Below, in pieces: positions 45,110-53,042 of a DNA stretch of 64,000 nucleotides. The stretch spans positions 620,001 through 684,000 of the forward strand of contig CAVRQR010000009.1 in assembly GCA_963723495.1 (NCBI GenBank), in the 5' to 3' direction. Every line of letters begins with the position of its first letter. Position 1 is the first letter of the stretch. Both the position numbers and the translations under genes were made by a program. The stretch comes from Gp6-AA40 sp963723495. GTDB lineage: Bacteria; Acidobacteriota; Vicinamibacteria; Vicinamibacterales; UBA2999. The notes beneath the pieces were generated by a model. That model had not been told where the DNA came from and did not search any database. It saw only the letters and a program-made list of their open reading frames with translations.

Positions 45110-46861
45110 ATGCTTTACGGTTACCACGGCTGCTACCTTCGCATAGACGTTGAGAGCGGGTCGGCTGAACGTGTACCGCTGCCTGACACCGTGCTCCGCC
45201 AGTATCTCGGCGGCAGCGGCCTTGGTGCACGTCTGCTCCTCGACGAAGCCCTTCGACTTCGCTCAGGGCAGGGTGGCGCTTTGGCCGATCCCCTCTCGCC
45301 CGAGGCACCGCTCGTCTTCGCGTTCAGTCCGCTCGTCGGCAGCCCTCTCACCACCTCCGCCAAGTTCGCCGTCGTCAGTCGCAGTCCTCTGACGGAGCGC
45401 TTCAACGATTCGCTCGCGAGCAGCGGGTTTGCCCTTGCCGGCAAGCGCTGTGGTTGCGACGCGATCGTGATCGTTGGGCGCGCGCGCAACTGGTCTGTGC
45501 TCGTCATCGACGACGGAGCGGTTCGACTCGAGTCGGCGGAAGACGTTCTCGGGGATCCGTGCCAGGTGGCAGAGGAGAAGCTGCGCGCTCGGTTAGGGAG
45601 CGACTACCGCATTGCATCGATCGGCCCGGCGGGGGAGCGCGCCGTGCGCTACGCGACGATCTCGCACGACGGGCGGCATGCCGGGCGCGGCGGCAGCGGC
45701 GCGGTGCTCGGCAGCAAGAAGATCAAGGCGATTGCCGTCCGTGGTACTCAGCGCTGTGACTGGGCACGTCCGCGCGAGCTGACCGATCTGAGCCGCGATC
45801 TATCGAAGCGATCGTTCGGGCCGGCGACAGCGAAGTACCGCGAGCTCGGCACGGCGACCAACCTCCTGACCTTCAATCGCCTCGGCACGCTGCCAACCCG
45901 CAACTTTCAGAGCGGAACGTTCGAGGAGGCAGCGAGCATTTCGCCCGAGCAGCTGCAGGTGGAGCATACGCGCACGCGCGCGAGCTGCGTGGCCTGCACC
46001 ATCGGCTGCGAACATATCTACTCGATCGGTAAGGGCGCAGTCCGCCTGGAGTACGAGAGCCTGTTCGCGCTCGGCTCCTTGTGCGGCGTTGGCGACGGCG
46101 ATGCCGTGTTGCGCGCATCACGACGGTGCGATGAGCTCGGCATCGACACGATCAGCGCCGGCGGCACGATCGCCTTTGCGATGGAGTGCGTCGAGCGCGG
46201 ATTGCTCGATGAGCCGTGGCTCGTCTTCGGCAGCGGCGACGCAGTTCTGAAAGCGATCGATCTGATCGGTCAACGTGAAGGCATCGGGCAGCTGCTCGCG
46301 GAAGGCAGCCGGCGGGCCGCCCGCGCGATCGGTCAGGACAGCATCGCGTTTGCGCCGCAGGTGAAAGGGCTCGAGATCCCTGGCTACGAGCCGCGTGCAC
46401 TGCAGACGATGGCGCTTGGCTTTGCCGTGGGGGCGCGCGGCGCCGATCACAATCGCAGCGGCGCGTACGAAGTGGACTTCTCCGAGAAGGTCGATCGCAG
46501 AAATGCCACTCTCGATTCGGTGCGTCATGCCATCGACACCGAGGACAGGGCCGCGCTGATGGACTCGTTGATCCTCTGCAAGTTTCTCCGTGGCGTCTTC
46601 ACTGACTTCTACGGCGAGGCTGCCGGCATGCTGCAGGCGGTGACCGGGTGGGACGTCACCGCCGAAGAGTTGCGCGAGACGGCGCGACGCATCGTGGCGA
46701 CGAAGCGCGAGGTCAACCTTCTCGCCGGGTGGACGTCCGATGAAGACACCCTGCCGGAACGTTTTCTCGGTGCGCCGCTCGCGAGCGATCCCGCCGCGTC
46801 ACTGACCCGCGAGCGCCTGGAGGCACTCGTCGTGGAATATCATAGGCAGCGCGGATGGTGA
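45110..46861 (+). CDS. aor: Aldehyde:ferredoxin oxidoreductase family tungstoenzyme
   Basis: It oxidises aldehydes to acids (or the reverse at low potential) with a tungsto-bispterin and one Fe4S4 cluster. At 583 residues it is near normal. The start YGYHGCYLRIDVESGSAERV and RQYLGGSGLGARLLLDEAL is typical, then SPLVGSPLTTSAKFAVVSRS, SDYRIASIGPAGERAVRYAT, GRGGSGAVLGSKKIKAIAVR (pterin-binding), Fe4S4 ligands in CVACTIGCEHIYS and LILCKFLRGVF. An in-frame insert (residues about 45-57) comes from the 20-mer CCCTTCGACTTCGCTCAGGG at 45249. ATG 45110; its stop overlaps the next small gene. TupABC supplies tungsten. The substrate aldehyde is not predictable. Confidence 0.93.
   Translation: MLYGYHGCYLRIDVESGSAERVPLPDTVLRQYLGGSGLGARLLLDEALRLRSGQGGALADPLSPEAPLVFAFSPLVGSPLTTSAKFAVVSRSPLTERFNDSLASSGFALAGKRCGCDAIVIVGRARNWSVLVIDDGAVRLESAEDVLGDPCQVAEEKLRARLGSDYRIASIGPAGERAVRYATISHDGRHAGRGGSGAVLGSKKIKAIAVRGTQRCDWARPRELTDLSRDLSKRSFGPATAKYRELGTATNLLTFNRLGTLPTRNFQSGTFEEAASISPEQLQVEHTRTRASCVACTIGCEHIYSIGKGAVRLEYESLFALGSLCGVGDGDAVLRASRRCDELGIDTISAGGTIAFAMECVERGLLDEPWLVFGSGDAVLKAIDLIGQREGIGQLLAEGSRRAARAIGQDSIAFAPQVKGLEIPGYEPRALQTMALGFAVGARGADHNRSGAYEVDFSEKVDRRNATLDSVRHAIDTEDRAALMDSLILCKFLRGVFTDFYGEAAGMLQAVTGWDVTAEELRETARRIVATKREVNLLAGWTSDEDTLPERFLGAPLASDPAASLTRERLEALVVEYHRQRGW
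45249..45268 (+). repeat. CCCTTCGACTTCGCTCAGGG element inside aor
   Basis: Exact 20-mer with CCCT...AGGG ends, read in frame as part of LRLRSGQGG. I recall the same 20-mer in many unrelated bacterial genomes, but I have not verified that here. It sits where ordinary AOR proteins have only a short loop. Confidence 0.7.
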
Positions 46862-47040
46862 CTATCTATCCACGCGGCCTGGCATTCGTTGCGATAGCAA
46901 TCCTGATCCTGCTCGCCATGGATTGGTTCAATATCGACTGGCGAGTCGGTCTTCTTGCGATCTCGCTCGACGCGCTGCTCACGCTCTTCCCGTTCTTCGC
47001 AGGCCACTCGGTCCACAGAATCACTGATCAAAGATCCTGA
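46855..47040 (+). CDS. Small two-helix membrane protein
   Basis: A 61-residue protein: MVTIYPRGLAFVAIAILILL forms one membrane helix and GLLAISLDALLTLFPFFAG a second. ATG 46855 overlaps the aor stop (ATGGTGA), suggesting coupling. I do not recognise the family. It may be an accessory of the aor unit or a spurious frame, although the hydrophobic pattern and overlap favour a real gene. Confidence 0.5.
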   Translation: MVTIYPRGLAFVAIAILILLAMDWFNIDWRVGLLAISLDALLTLFPFFAGHSVHRITDQRS

Positions 47041-47050
47041 ACTCTTCTGT

Positions 47051-47704
47051 TCAGTACCGCTTTTTCAGTTGGCGAAGCAGATCGAATTTCGCAGTGTCAG
47101 CGACGGCCATGACCGCCATGACGCCTGCCTGGACGGGGTCGCTCACGACGAGATCGGCTGCGTCGGGAACGCTGCCCGCCATGTTGAGTGAGATGACGCG
47201 AAGACCGTGGGCCCGGACCTCTTCGACGGCCGCCGTGATCTCGCCGCCCATGAGCGCGCCCGCCAGCACCAGCATCTTGACGCGCGGCAGTCGCATGACA
47301 GCGCGCACGGCGGCAGCCAGCTCGTGCTCGCCGACGAGGGGGATCGTGTCAATCGAGATGCGCTCGCCGCGGATGTTGTGGCGGTCGGCCTCGCTGATCG
47401 CTCCCATTGCCACCTGTCCGACCTGGGCGCCGCCGCCCATGACGATGATCCGCTTGCCGTAGATCTTGGCGGAGGAGGGCGTCTCCTCGACGTGCTCGAC
47501 GCCGGAAACAGTCTCGAGGCCGTCGATCACCGACTGCGCCCGGCCATCGGGGACGGTCACCTCGAAGTAGATGTCCGAGGTCGGGCTTCCAGGGTGGATG
47601 TCCACATGGGTGATGTTGGCGTCGTGATCGGCGAGGACTTTCGTCAGAGCCGACATCATGCCCGGCCGATCGAAGGCGGTGACAAGGATGGCGTGCGCGC
47701 TCAT
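47051..47704 (-). CDS. ACT-domain protein of DUF5612 type
   Basis: A protein of about 217 residues. The N-terminal ACT domain reads MSAHAILVTAFDRPGMMSAL then TKVLADHDANITHVDIHPGS. The C-terminal half has KRIIVMGGGAQVGQVAMGAI, DRHNIRGERISIDTIPLVGE, LPRVKMLVLAGALMGGEIT and DAADLVVSDPVQAGVMAVMA, which fits DUF5612, a family I remember mostly from methanogens and related archaea. ACT domains usually bind amino acids. Start 47704 places the ACT domain at the N-terminus. It lies convergent to the small gene after aor. The link to C1/W metabolism is by context only. Confidence 0.7.
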   Translation of the reverse strand: MSAHAILVTAFDRPGMMSALTKVLADHDANITHVDIHPGSPTSDIYFEVTVPDGRAQSVIDGLETVSGVEHVEETPSSAKIYGKRIIVMGGGAQVGQVAMGAISEADRHNIRGERISIDTIPLVGEHELAAAVRAVMRLPRVKMLVLAGALMGGEITAAVEEVRAHGLRVISLNMAGSVPDAADLVVSDPVQAGVMAVMAVADTAKFDLLRQLKKRY

Positions 47705-47842
47705 GTACTCCCAAACTCCCTTGTGTCCTTGGTGTTCGCAACGTTTCGCGTTTCGTGGACCGGGCGCCGTGTCAGCCGGATGTTGGCTGGAGTCCGCCAA
47801 CACAAGCGAGCCGCACTGTCATTGAATCTAGCACGCGGCGCG

Positions 47843-47848
47843 TATAAT
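47843..47848 (+). promoter_or_regulatory. TATAAT -10 element before the GlcG/HbpS gene
   Basis: TTGAAT (47822) and TATAAT (47843) are spaced 15 bases, and ATG 47859 follows by 10 bases, so the transcript would be leaderless or have a leader of only a few bases. No ribosome site is seen upstream of the ATG. Confidence 0.55.
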
Positions 47849-47858
47849 TCCCGCGACC

Positions 47859-48350
47859 ATGAAACACACTTCGATCACCGTGTGCGTTCTTCTCGCGGCT
47901 GCCGCGCTCCTTCCCGCGAGGATGGCCGCTCAGGGGCAACCCAACATGTACGGAACCTCGATAACGGCCGACCAGGCCAAGACGGTAGCGGCGGCCGCCG
48001 TGGCTGAAGCGCGCAAGAATCAATGGACGATGGCGGTTGCCATTGTCGACACCGCGGGCGACCTCGTGTACTTCGAGAAGATGGACAACACGCAGGTCGG
48101 CAGTATCAACGTGGCGATTGAGAAGGCTCGCGCCTCGGCGCGGTTCAAGCGGCCGACCAAGGCGTTTCAGGACGCGCTGGCTGCCGGCGGCGAAGGGTGG
48201 CGCATCCTCTCGCTCGAGGGTGCCGTGGCCGTCGAAGGCGGGTTGCCGCTGATCGTCGGTGGAAAGATCGTCGGCGCGATTGGCGCATCCGGTGGAGCGT
48301 CGCAGCAGGACGGTGTTACGGCGGCGGCCGGGGTGGCGACGCTCAAGTAG
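47859..48350 (+). CDS. Secreted GlcG/HbpS-family heme-binding-like protein
   Basis: A 163-residue protein with a signal peptide (MKHTSITVCVLLAAAALLPA, cleavage near RMAAQG) and one GlcG/HbpS domain: ITADQAKTVAAAAVAEARKN, WTMAVAIVDTAGDLVYFEKM, VAIEKARASARFKRPTKAFQ and GGLPLIVGGKIVGAIGASGG. Family members bind heme or accompany glycolate/diol genes. ATG 47859 is set by the -10 element above. It ends immediately before a 24-bp repeat array of family D. Confidence 0.88.
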   Translation: MKHTSITVCVLLAAAALLPARMAAQGQPNMYGTSITADQAKTVAAAAVAEARKNQWTMAVAIVDTAGDLVYFEKMDNTQVGSINVAIEKARASARFKRPTKAFQDALAAGGEGWRILSLEGAVAVEGGLPLIVGGKIVGAIGASGGASQQDGVTAAAGVATLK

Positions 48351-48455
48351 GTGCGATCTTTCTATCGCTTGTCTGTGCGAGTTCACTATCGCTTGTCGGT
48401 GCGATCTCTATGGCGCTCGTCGGTGCGAGCTCACTTTCGATTGTCGGTGCGGTTT
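48350..48455. repeat. Family D array, exact 24-bp period (four units)
   Basis: Four units of exactly 24 bases, pattern GTGCGA - variable - CGNTTGTCG, run from 48351 to a fifth partial core at 48447 (GTGCGGTTT). Unit 1 reads GTGCGATCTTTCTATCGCTT plus GTCT. The period is a multiple of three, so all units keep one frame. Confidence 0.85.
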
Positions 48456-48469
48456 AGAAGGAGGACGTC

Positions 48470-49611
48470 GTGAAGAAGGTACTTTGTCGCGGCGGTGGCG
48501 GTCCTGGCGCTCGCGTTGACCGCGGGCAGCTCTGCACAGTCTCCGGATAAAGGCGGCGGTGATGAGACCGGCCCCTATGACGTCGTCGCCGGCTGGCCTC
48601 AAAACTACTGCGGCCCGGGTCATGTGATTGGGTCCACGGCAGGAATCTGGGCGGAGAGCCCGGATCGCGTGCTCATTTTCAGCCGGGGCTGCCTGCCGGA
48701 ACTCAAGGACGATCGGGGACCAGCGGAAAACTTCATCCCGGCCCGCAACGCCTCGGGATACGACCTGTCGCAGAAGGATCCTTCACGTCAGCCGCGTTGG
48801 GACCACATCGTCAACTTTGTGGATCGCAACGGCAAGCTGATCGAATCGTGGGAGCAGCACAACAAGCTGTTCGTACCGGCCGCATCGCGTGCTCGTCGAT
48901 CCATACGATCCGGAGCGGCACATCTGGCTCGTCGACGACGGCGCGCAGATGATTTACAAGTTCACGCGCGACGGCAAGAAGCTGGTGATGCAGCTCGGTG
49001 AGTTCAGAGTGGCTGGTAACGACGAGAAGCATTTCGGGCGGCCCACCGACATCGCCTGGCTCCCCGATGGAACCTTTTTCGTCAGCGACGGCTACACGAA
49101 TAGTCGAGTGGTGAAGTTCGACAAGAACGGGAAGTTCCTGATGACGTGGGGACAGCGCGGGAACGAGCCCAACGAAACGCGTCCTGGCTACATGAACACG
49201 GTCCACGCGATCGCGATCGACAAGAACCGGCGCGTATACATCAGCGACCGCGCCAACTCCCGCATCCAGGTGTTCGATGAGAGCGGCAAGTTCCTGGATG
49301 CGTGGCCGAACGTCCGTCGTCCGTATTCGGTCATGCTGACCGAGGACCAGCATCTCTGGGTGGCGGATGGCACGACGCAGAAGTTCCTCAAGTTCGATCT
49401 GACTGGCAAGCTTCTGCATGCGTGGGGCACGTTCGGCGCCTTCCCCGGTGGCTTCTGGGGCGTGCACCAGTTCCACACTGACAGCGAGGGGAATCTCTAC
49501 ACCGCCGATGTCCACGTCGGACGGCCGCAGAAGTTCAGACCGAAGAAGGGCGCGAATCCAGCGCACCTGGTCGGCCGGTACATGAGCGGCAGCACGAGGT
49601 CGACGAACTGA
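48470..49611 (+). CDS. Secreted NHL/six-bladed beta-propeller protein (frame breaks)
   Basis: About 380 residues once joined. GTG 48470 with GAAGGAGGA upstream opens a signal peptide (VAVLALALTAGSSAQ) after a one-base break near 48485. It continues NYCGPGHVIGSTAGIWAESP and WDHIVNFVDRNGKLIESWEQ. After a break near 48884 (one extra C) come the blades: VLVDPYDPERHIWLVDDGAQ, RPTDIAWLPDGTFFVSDGYT, VHAIAIDKNRRVYISDRANS, RPYSVMLTEDQHLWVADGTT and GVHQFHTDSEGNLYTADVHV. NHL repeats resemble those of peptidyl-alpha-hydroxyglycine lyase, which is how such proteins are often auto-annotated. The function is unknown. Confidence 0.75.
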
Positions 49612-49623
49612 TAGCTCGCTGGC

Positions 49624-49668
49624 GGTTGTCGGTTCGAATCCAGGGGTGATCGCACCGACCAACGAAGC
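49624..49668. repeat. Family D remnant in front of the truncated nirB
   Basis: GGTTGTCGGTTCGAATCC then GATCGCACCGACC: one core in each orientation. The homology of nirB starts within three bases of this remnant. Confidence 0.6.
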
Positions 49669-49671
49669 TCC

Positions 49672-50436
49672 AACATCCAGAAGGACAGCACGTTCTCCGT
49701 CGTGCCGCGCATCCGTGGCGGTGTCACCAGTCCCGATGAGCTGAGGCGCATTGCCGACGTCGCCGACAAGTACCGCGTGCCGATGGTGAAGATCACCGGC
49801 AGCCAGCGCATCGATCTGCTTGGCATCAAGAAGGCGGATCTGCCGAAGGTCTGGGCGGATCTCGGCATGCCCTCGGGGCAGGCGTACACCAAGGGCGTGC
49901 GCATGGTGAAGACGTGCGTCGGCACCGACTTCTGCCGGTTCGGAACGCAGGACTCGACGTCCGCGGGCATCGAGATGGAGCGGCGCTTCGAGCAGCTCTA
50001 CACGCCGCACAAGGTGAAGATGGCCGCCGTCGGCTGTCCGCGCAACTGCGCGGAAGCGACCGTCAAGGACATCGGCCTCATCGGTGTCGAGGGCGGATGG
50101 CAGGTGGTCGTCGGAGGCGCCGCGGGCAAGAGCGTGCGCAAGGCCGATCTGCTGACGACCGTCGAGACGACCGAAGCGGCGCTCGAGGCGTCAGAGCTTT
50201 TCTTCCGGTACCCCGCGAGAACGCCAACTACCTGGAGCGCACCTACGACTTCGTCGATCGTCTCGGCATCGAGAGAGTGCGAAAGGAAACGGTGTACGCG
50301 CCTGATGCGGTGAAGCAGGCCTTGCTCGATCGGCTCCAGAAGTCGAAGGGTCGCGCGCGCGACGCGTGGCTCGAGGGGCAGACGCCGAAGCACCCCACGC
50401 AACTCATTCCGCTTCAGGCCGTGGTAACAGGTGACC
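49672..50436 (+). pseudogene. nirB: Nitrite reductase large subunit, N-terminally truncated
   Basis: Only the siroheme/Fe4S4 half remains. It starts NIQKDSTFSVVPRIRGGVTS with no good start codon upstream (first in-frame GTG 49702), so the FAD/NADH domains and the 2Fe-2S-like domain (about 550 residues) are missing. The siroheme cysteines are intact: VKTCVGTDFCRFGTQD and MAAVGCPRNCAEATVKD. A break near 50215 changes frame, after which NYLERTYDFVDRLGIERV and the C-terminal LEGQTPKHPTQLIPLQ follow. There is no stop before the nirD start, so it reads in frame into NirD. NADH-linked nitrite reduction cannot work without the lost half. Confidence 0.8.
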
Positions 50437-50438
50437 AC

Positions 50439-50790
50439 ATGAACGAGCACCGCTGGGTTCGAGTGACGACGTGCGACAACGTGCCGCTGCGCGAAGGGCG
50501 CGCGGTCTCGATTGCCGGACGCGAGATGGCGATCTTCAATCTGGGTGATCAATTTCTGGCGACTGACAACCAGTGCCCGCACAAGGCCGGTCCGCTCTGC
50601 GACGGCATTGTCACCGGCACGTCGGTCGTGTGTCCGCTTCACGCCTGGAAGATCAATCTCATCGACGGCTGTGTCGAGCGTCCGGCCGACAGCCGTCAGC
50701 ACTTCGGTTGCGACCTATCCCGTCCGGGTCGAGGACGGCATGATCGAGGTGGCGCTCCCGTGCCACGTGGCGGAAGGACAGGTGGCATGA
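50439..50790 (+). CDS. nirD: Nitrite reductase small subunit, NirD-type Rieske protein (one frame break)
   Basis: A Rieske-type 2Fe-2S domain of about 117 residues. ATG 50439 gives MNEHRWVRVTTCDNVPLREG, then LGDQFLATDNQCPHKAGPLC with the first Cys-His pair (CPHKAG) and TSVVCPLHAWKINLIDGCVE with the second (CPLHAW). A break near 50690 restores SVATYPVRVEDGMIEVALPC at the end. Its TGA overlaps the narK ATG (ATGA). The complete four-ligand set (CxH...CxxH) is unlike plant-type NirD, some of which lack it. It is fused in frame with the nirB remnant or initiates separately. Confidence 0.8.
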
Positions 50791-52036
50791 GGGGTTTCCT
50801 TCGCGCAGGGCACACACCAACGCTCGTTGCCGCTCTGCTCTACTTCGATGTGAGCTTCATGGCCTGGGTCCTGCTCGGGCCGCTCGCACCATTTCTGCGA
50901 GAAGACCTCGGGTTGACAGCGACCGAACAGGGCCTCATTACGGCGATTCCGCTGCTTGGCGGCTCGTTGTTCCGCCCGTTGCTCGGCATGCTCGGTGAGC
51001 GCATCGGGGGAAAGCGCACCGGGATCCTCGGTCTCACGCTGACGCTGCTGACGCTGACCGCGGGCTGGCAGTTGGCTCACGCGACCTGGCACTTCTACGT
51101 GCTCGGCTTCTTTCTCGGCATTGCCGGCGCCAGCTTCGCGGTTGCGCTCCCGCTGGCGAGCCGCTGGTACCCACCGGAATATCAGGGCCTGGCGATGGGG
51201 ATTGCCGGTGCCGGCAACTCCGGCACCTTGCTGGCCACGCTGTTCGCGCCGCGCTTGGCCGAGTCGTTCGGATGGCCAGCGACGTTTGGATCGCGCTCGT
51301 GCCGCTCGTCGCGGTGTTCGTGTTGTTCGTGCTCATGGCACGCGAGAGCCCGCGCCGGGTCGCGCCGGCCACGATGGCCGATTACGCGGGGATCCTGCGT
51401 GAGCCCGATACGCTGTCGCTCTCGTTCCTCTACGCGCTGACCTTCGGCGGCTTCGTTGGGTTCGCGAGCTTCCTCACAACGTTCTTCCACGATGGCTACC
51501 ACGTCTCGCGCGTAGACGCCGGTGATCTGACGACGATCGTCGTCGTGGCGGGAAGCTTTCTGCGTCCCGTCGGTGGATGGCTGTCAGATCGAGTCGGTGG
51601 CTACCGCGTGCTCGTCGGGTTGCTTGCGGGTGTTGGTGTCTGCGTCGCACTCGTCGGCACGATGCCGTCCGTGCGTGTCGCTGTCGGTCTGCTCTTTGTG
51701 GCGATGGCGCTGCTCGGTATGGGCAACGGCGCGGTCTTCCAACTCGTGCCGCAGCGCTTCCCCGAACGCATCGGCCTCGTCACCGGTGTTGTCGGCGCCG
51801 CCGGCGGACTCGGTGGATTCCTGCTGCCATCATTGCTTGGCGCGATCCGCGATCAGACCGGCTCGTACTCGCCGGGCCTCTTTGCCTGCGCGGCGGTGTT
51901 TCTCAGTGGCGTCTTCGTCCTGCTCGAACTCGGCGCGCGGTGGTCACAACGGTGGGACGTGACGGCCGTGCAACGAGCCGGCGTCTACTCGTATCGCGCG
52001 GCGCTGGCCAGCGCGGACGATGAAAGCCCCGCCTGA
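50787..52036 (+). CDS. narK: Nitrate/nitrite transporter, MFS (one frame break)
   Basis: A transporter of about 415 residues. ATG 50787 opens MRGFLRAGHTPTLVAALLYF then DVSFMAWVLLGPLAPFLRED, the NNP-family lead. Motif LLGMLGERIGGKRTGILGLT and the nitrate signature-like GIAGASFAVALPLASRWYP (first) and GIAGAGNSGTLLATLFAPRL follow. After a break near 51283 it continues IALVPLVAVFVLFVLMARES, then GFVGFASFLTTFFHDGYH and GNGAVFQLVPQRFPERIGLV (second NNP motif). It likely imports nitrate or exports nitrite for the nir genes upstream. The assimilatory nitrate reductase is not in this window. Confidence 0.85.
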
Positions 52037-52143
52037 TTAAGGGCTGCTCATTCAAAATTGTCTTGGTTTGTTGCCAAAACAACACAAACGTCTGCCCTGA
52101 CCCCCTTGTTAGTGACGCGGTGCGTGTGTATCGTCGGTAGAGC

Positions 52144-52995
52144 ATGCGTGTCAGCACTTCTGTGCGAATTGATGACGAGGGCGACGTGAGCCCAAAGTCC
52201 GATATCGATCTTCTCCACGAGATCGGCAGCCGGCTCGCGGCCGCCGATCCATTCCACGCCGTCCTCTCTCGCGTTGTCGACTTCGTCTCGACCATCGTGC
52301 AGTGTGACTCGTGTTTCGTGTACGTGCTCGAGGACGACGACCTCGTGCTGCGCGCGTCGAAGACGCCGCATCCGGACGTCGTCGATCGCCTCAAGCTGCG
52401 TGTCGGTCAGGGCATCACCGGCTGGGTCGCGGAGCATCGCACTCCGGTTGCCGTCGGCAGCCATGCGTTCGACGATCCCCGCTTCAAGACGTTCAACGAG
52501 TTGCCGGAGGATCGCTATGAAGCCTTCCTGTCGGTGCCGGTGTTGTCGCGCGGGAAGCTCGTCGGCGTGATCAACCTCCAGCATCGCCAGCCGCACAGCC
52601 ACACGCAGCGGGAGATTCAGCTGATCTCCACGATTGGATTCCTGGTTGGCGCCGAGATCGAAACGGCGCGGCTCGAGATCGAGAACTCGCAGCTTTCGGA
52701 GCGGCTCGAGACCCGGAAGGTGCTCGATCGCGCCAAGGGCATCCTGCAGCGCGACCTGGGGCTGACCGAGGAGGAGGCCTATCTCACCATCCAGCGACAG
52801 AGCCGCCAGCGGCGCAAGACCAAGAAGGAGATCGCGGAGGCGATCATCCTCACGGATGAACTGCGGCGCGGGAAGGCAACAACGTTAACGATTCGTGTCG
52901 GTGCGAGCTTCCTTCGACGTCGCGTGCGACTGATCGGTCGCACCGACGATATCGAGATCGCACCGACGAGCATCGGACTCGCACCGACGAGCTGA
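52144..52995 (+). CDS. GAF-ANTAR transcription antiterminator
   Basis: A 283-residue RNA-binding regulator. The GAF sensor (residues about 20-175) includes FHAVLSRVVDFVSTIVQCDS and GQGITGWVAEHRTPVAVGSH. The ANTAR domain (about 190-243) reads RKVLDRAKGILQRDLGLTEE then EAYLTIQRQSRQRRKTKKEI, with the conserved AKGIL. ANTAR proteins bind paired hairpins in leader RNAs, and NasR/NasT-type members control nitrate assimilation, which fits the nirD/narK neighbours. From about residue 244 the C-terminal tail (IEIAPTSIGLAPTS) is a translation of the family D repeat and is not part of any normal ANTAR protein. Confidence 0.85.
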   Translation: MRVSTSVRIDDEGDVSPKSDIDLLHEIGSRLAAADPFHAVLSRVVDFVSTIVQCDSCFVYVLEDDDLVLRASKTPHPDVVDRLKLRVGQGITGWVAEHRTPVAVGSHAFDDPRFKTFNELPEDRYEAFLSVPVLSRGKLVGVINLQHRQPHSHTQREIQLISTIGFLVGAEIETARLEIENSQLSERLETRKVLDRAKGILQRDLGLTEEEAYLTIQRQSRQRRKTKKEIAEAIILTDELRRGKATTLTIRVGASFLRRRVRLIGRTDDIEIAPTSIGLAPTS

Positions 52996-53012
52996 GTCAT
53001 TGTCGGTGCTGG
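52894..53012. repeat. Family D array, mixed orientation, overlapping the ANTAR gene end
   Basis: GTGTCGGTGCGAGC in one orientation is followed by GGTCGCACCGACG, GATCGCACCGACG and CTCGCACCGACGA in the other, then CATTGTCGGTGC. The inverted cores can pair. The ANTAR stop (52993) lies inside the array. Confidence 0.8.
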
Positions 53013-53042
53013 TGTAGACTCCCTTGTTCGAAGGAGGGCTCG

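Noticed and set aside
49628..49645. GGTTCGAATCC, a perfect tRNA T-loop-like string
   Set aside because: The flanking bases do not form a T-stem, and there is no acceptor stem, anticodon arm or D-arm upstream. It is a family D word variant.
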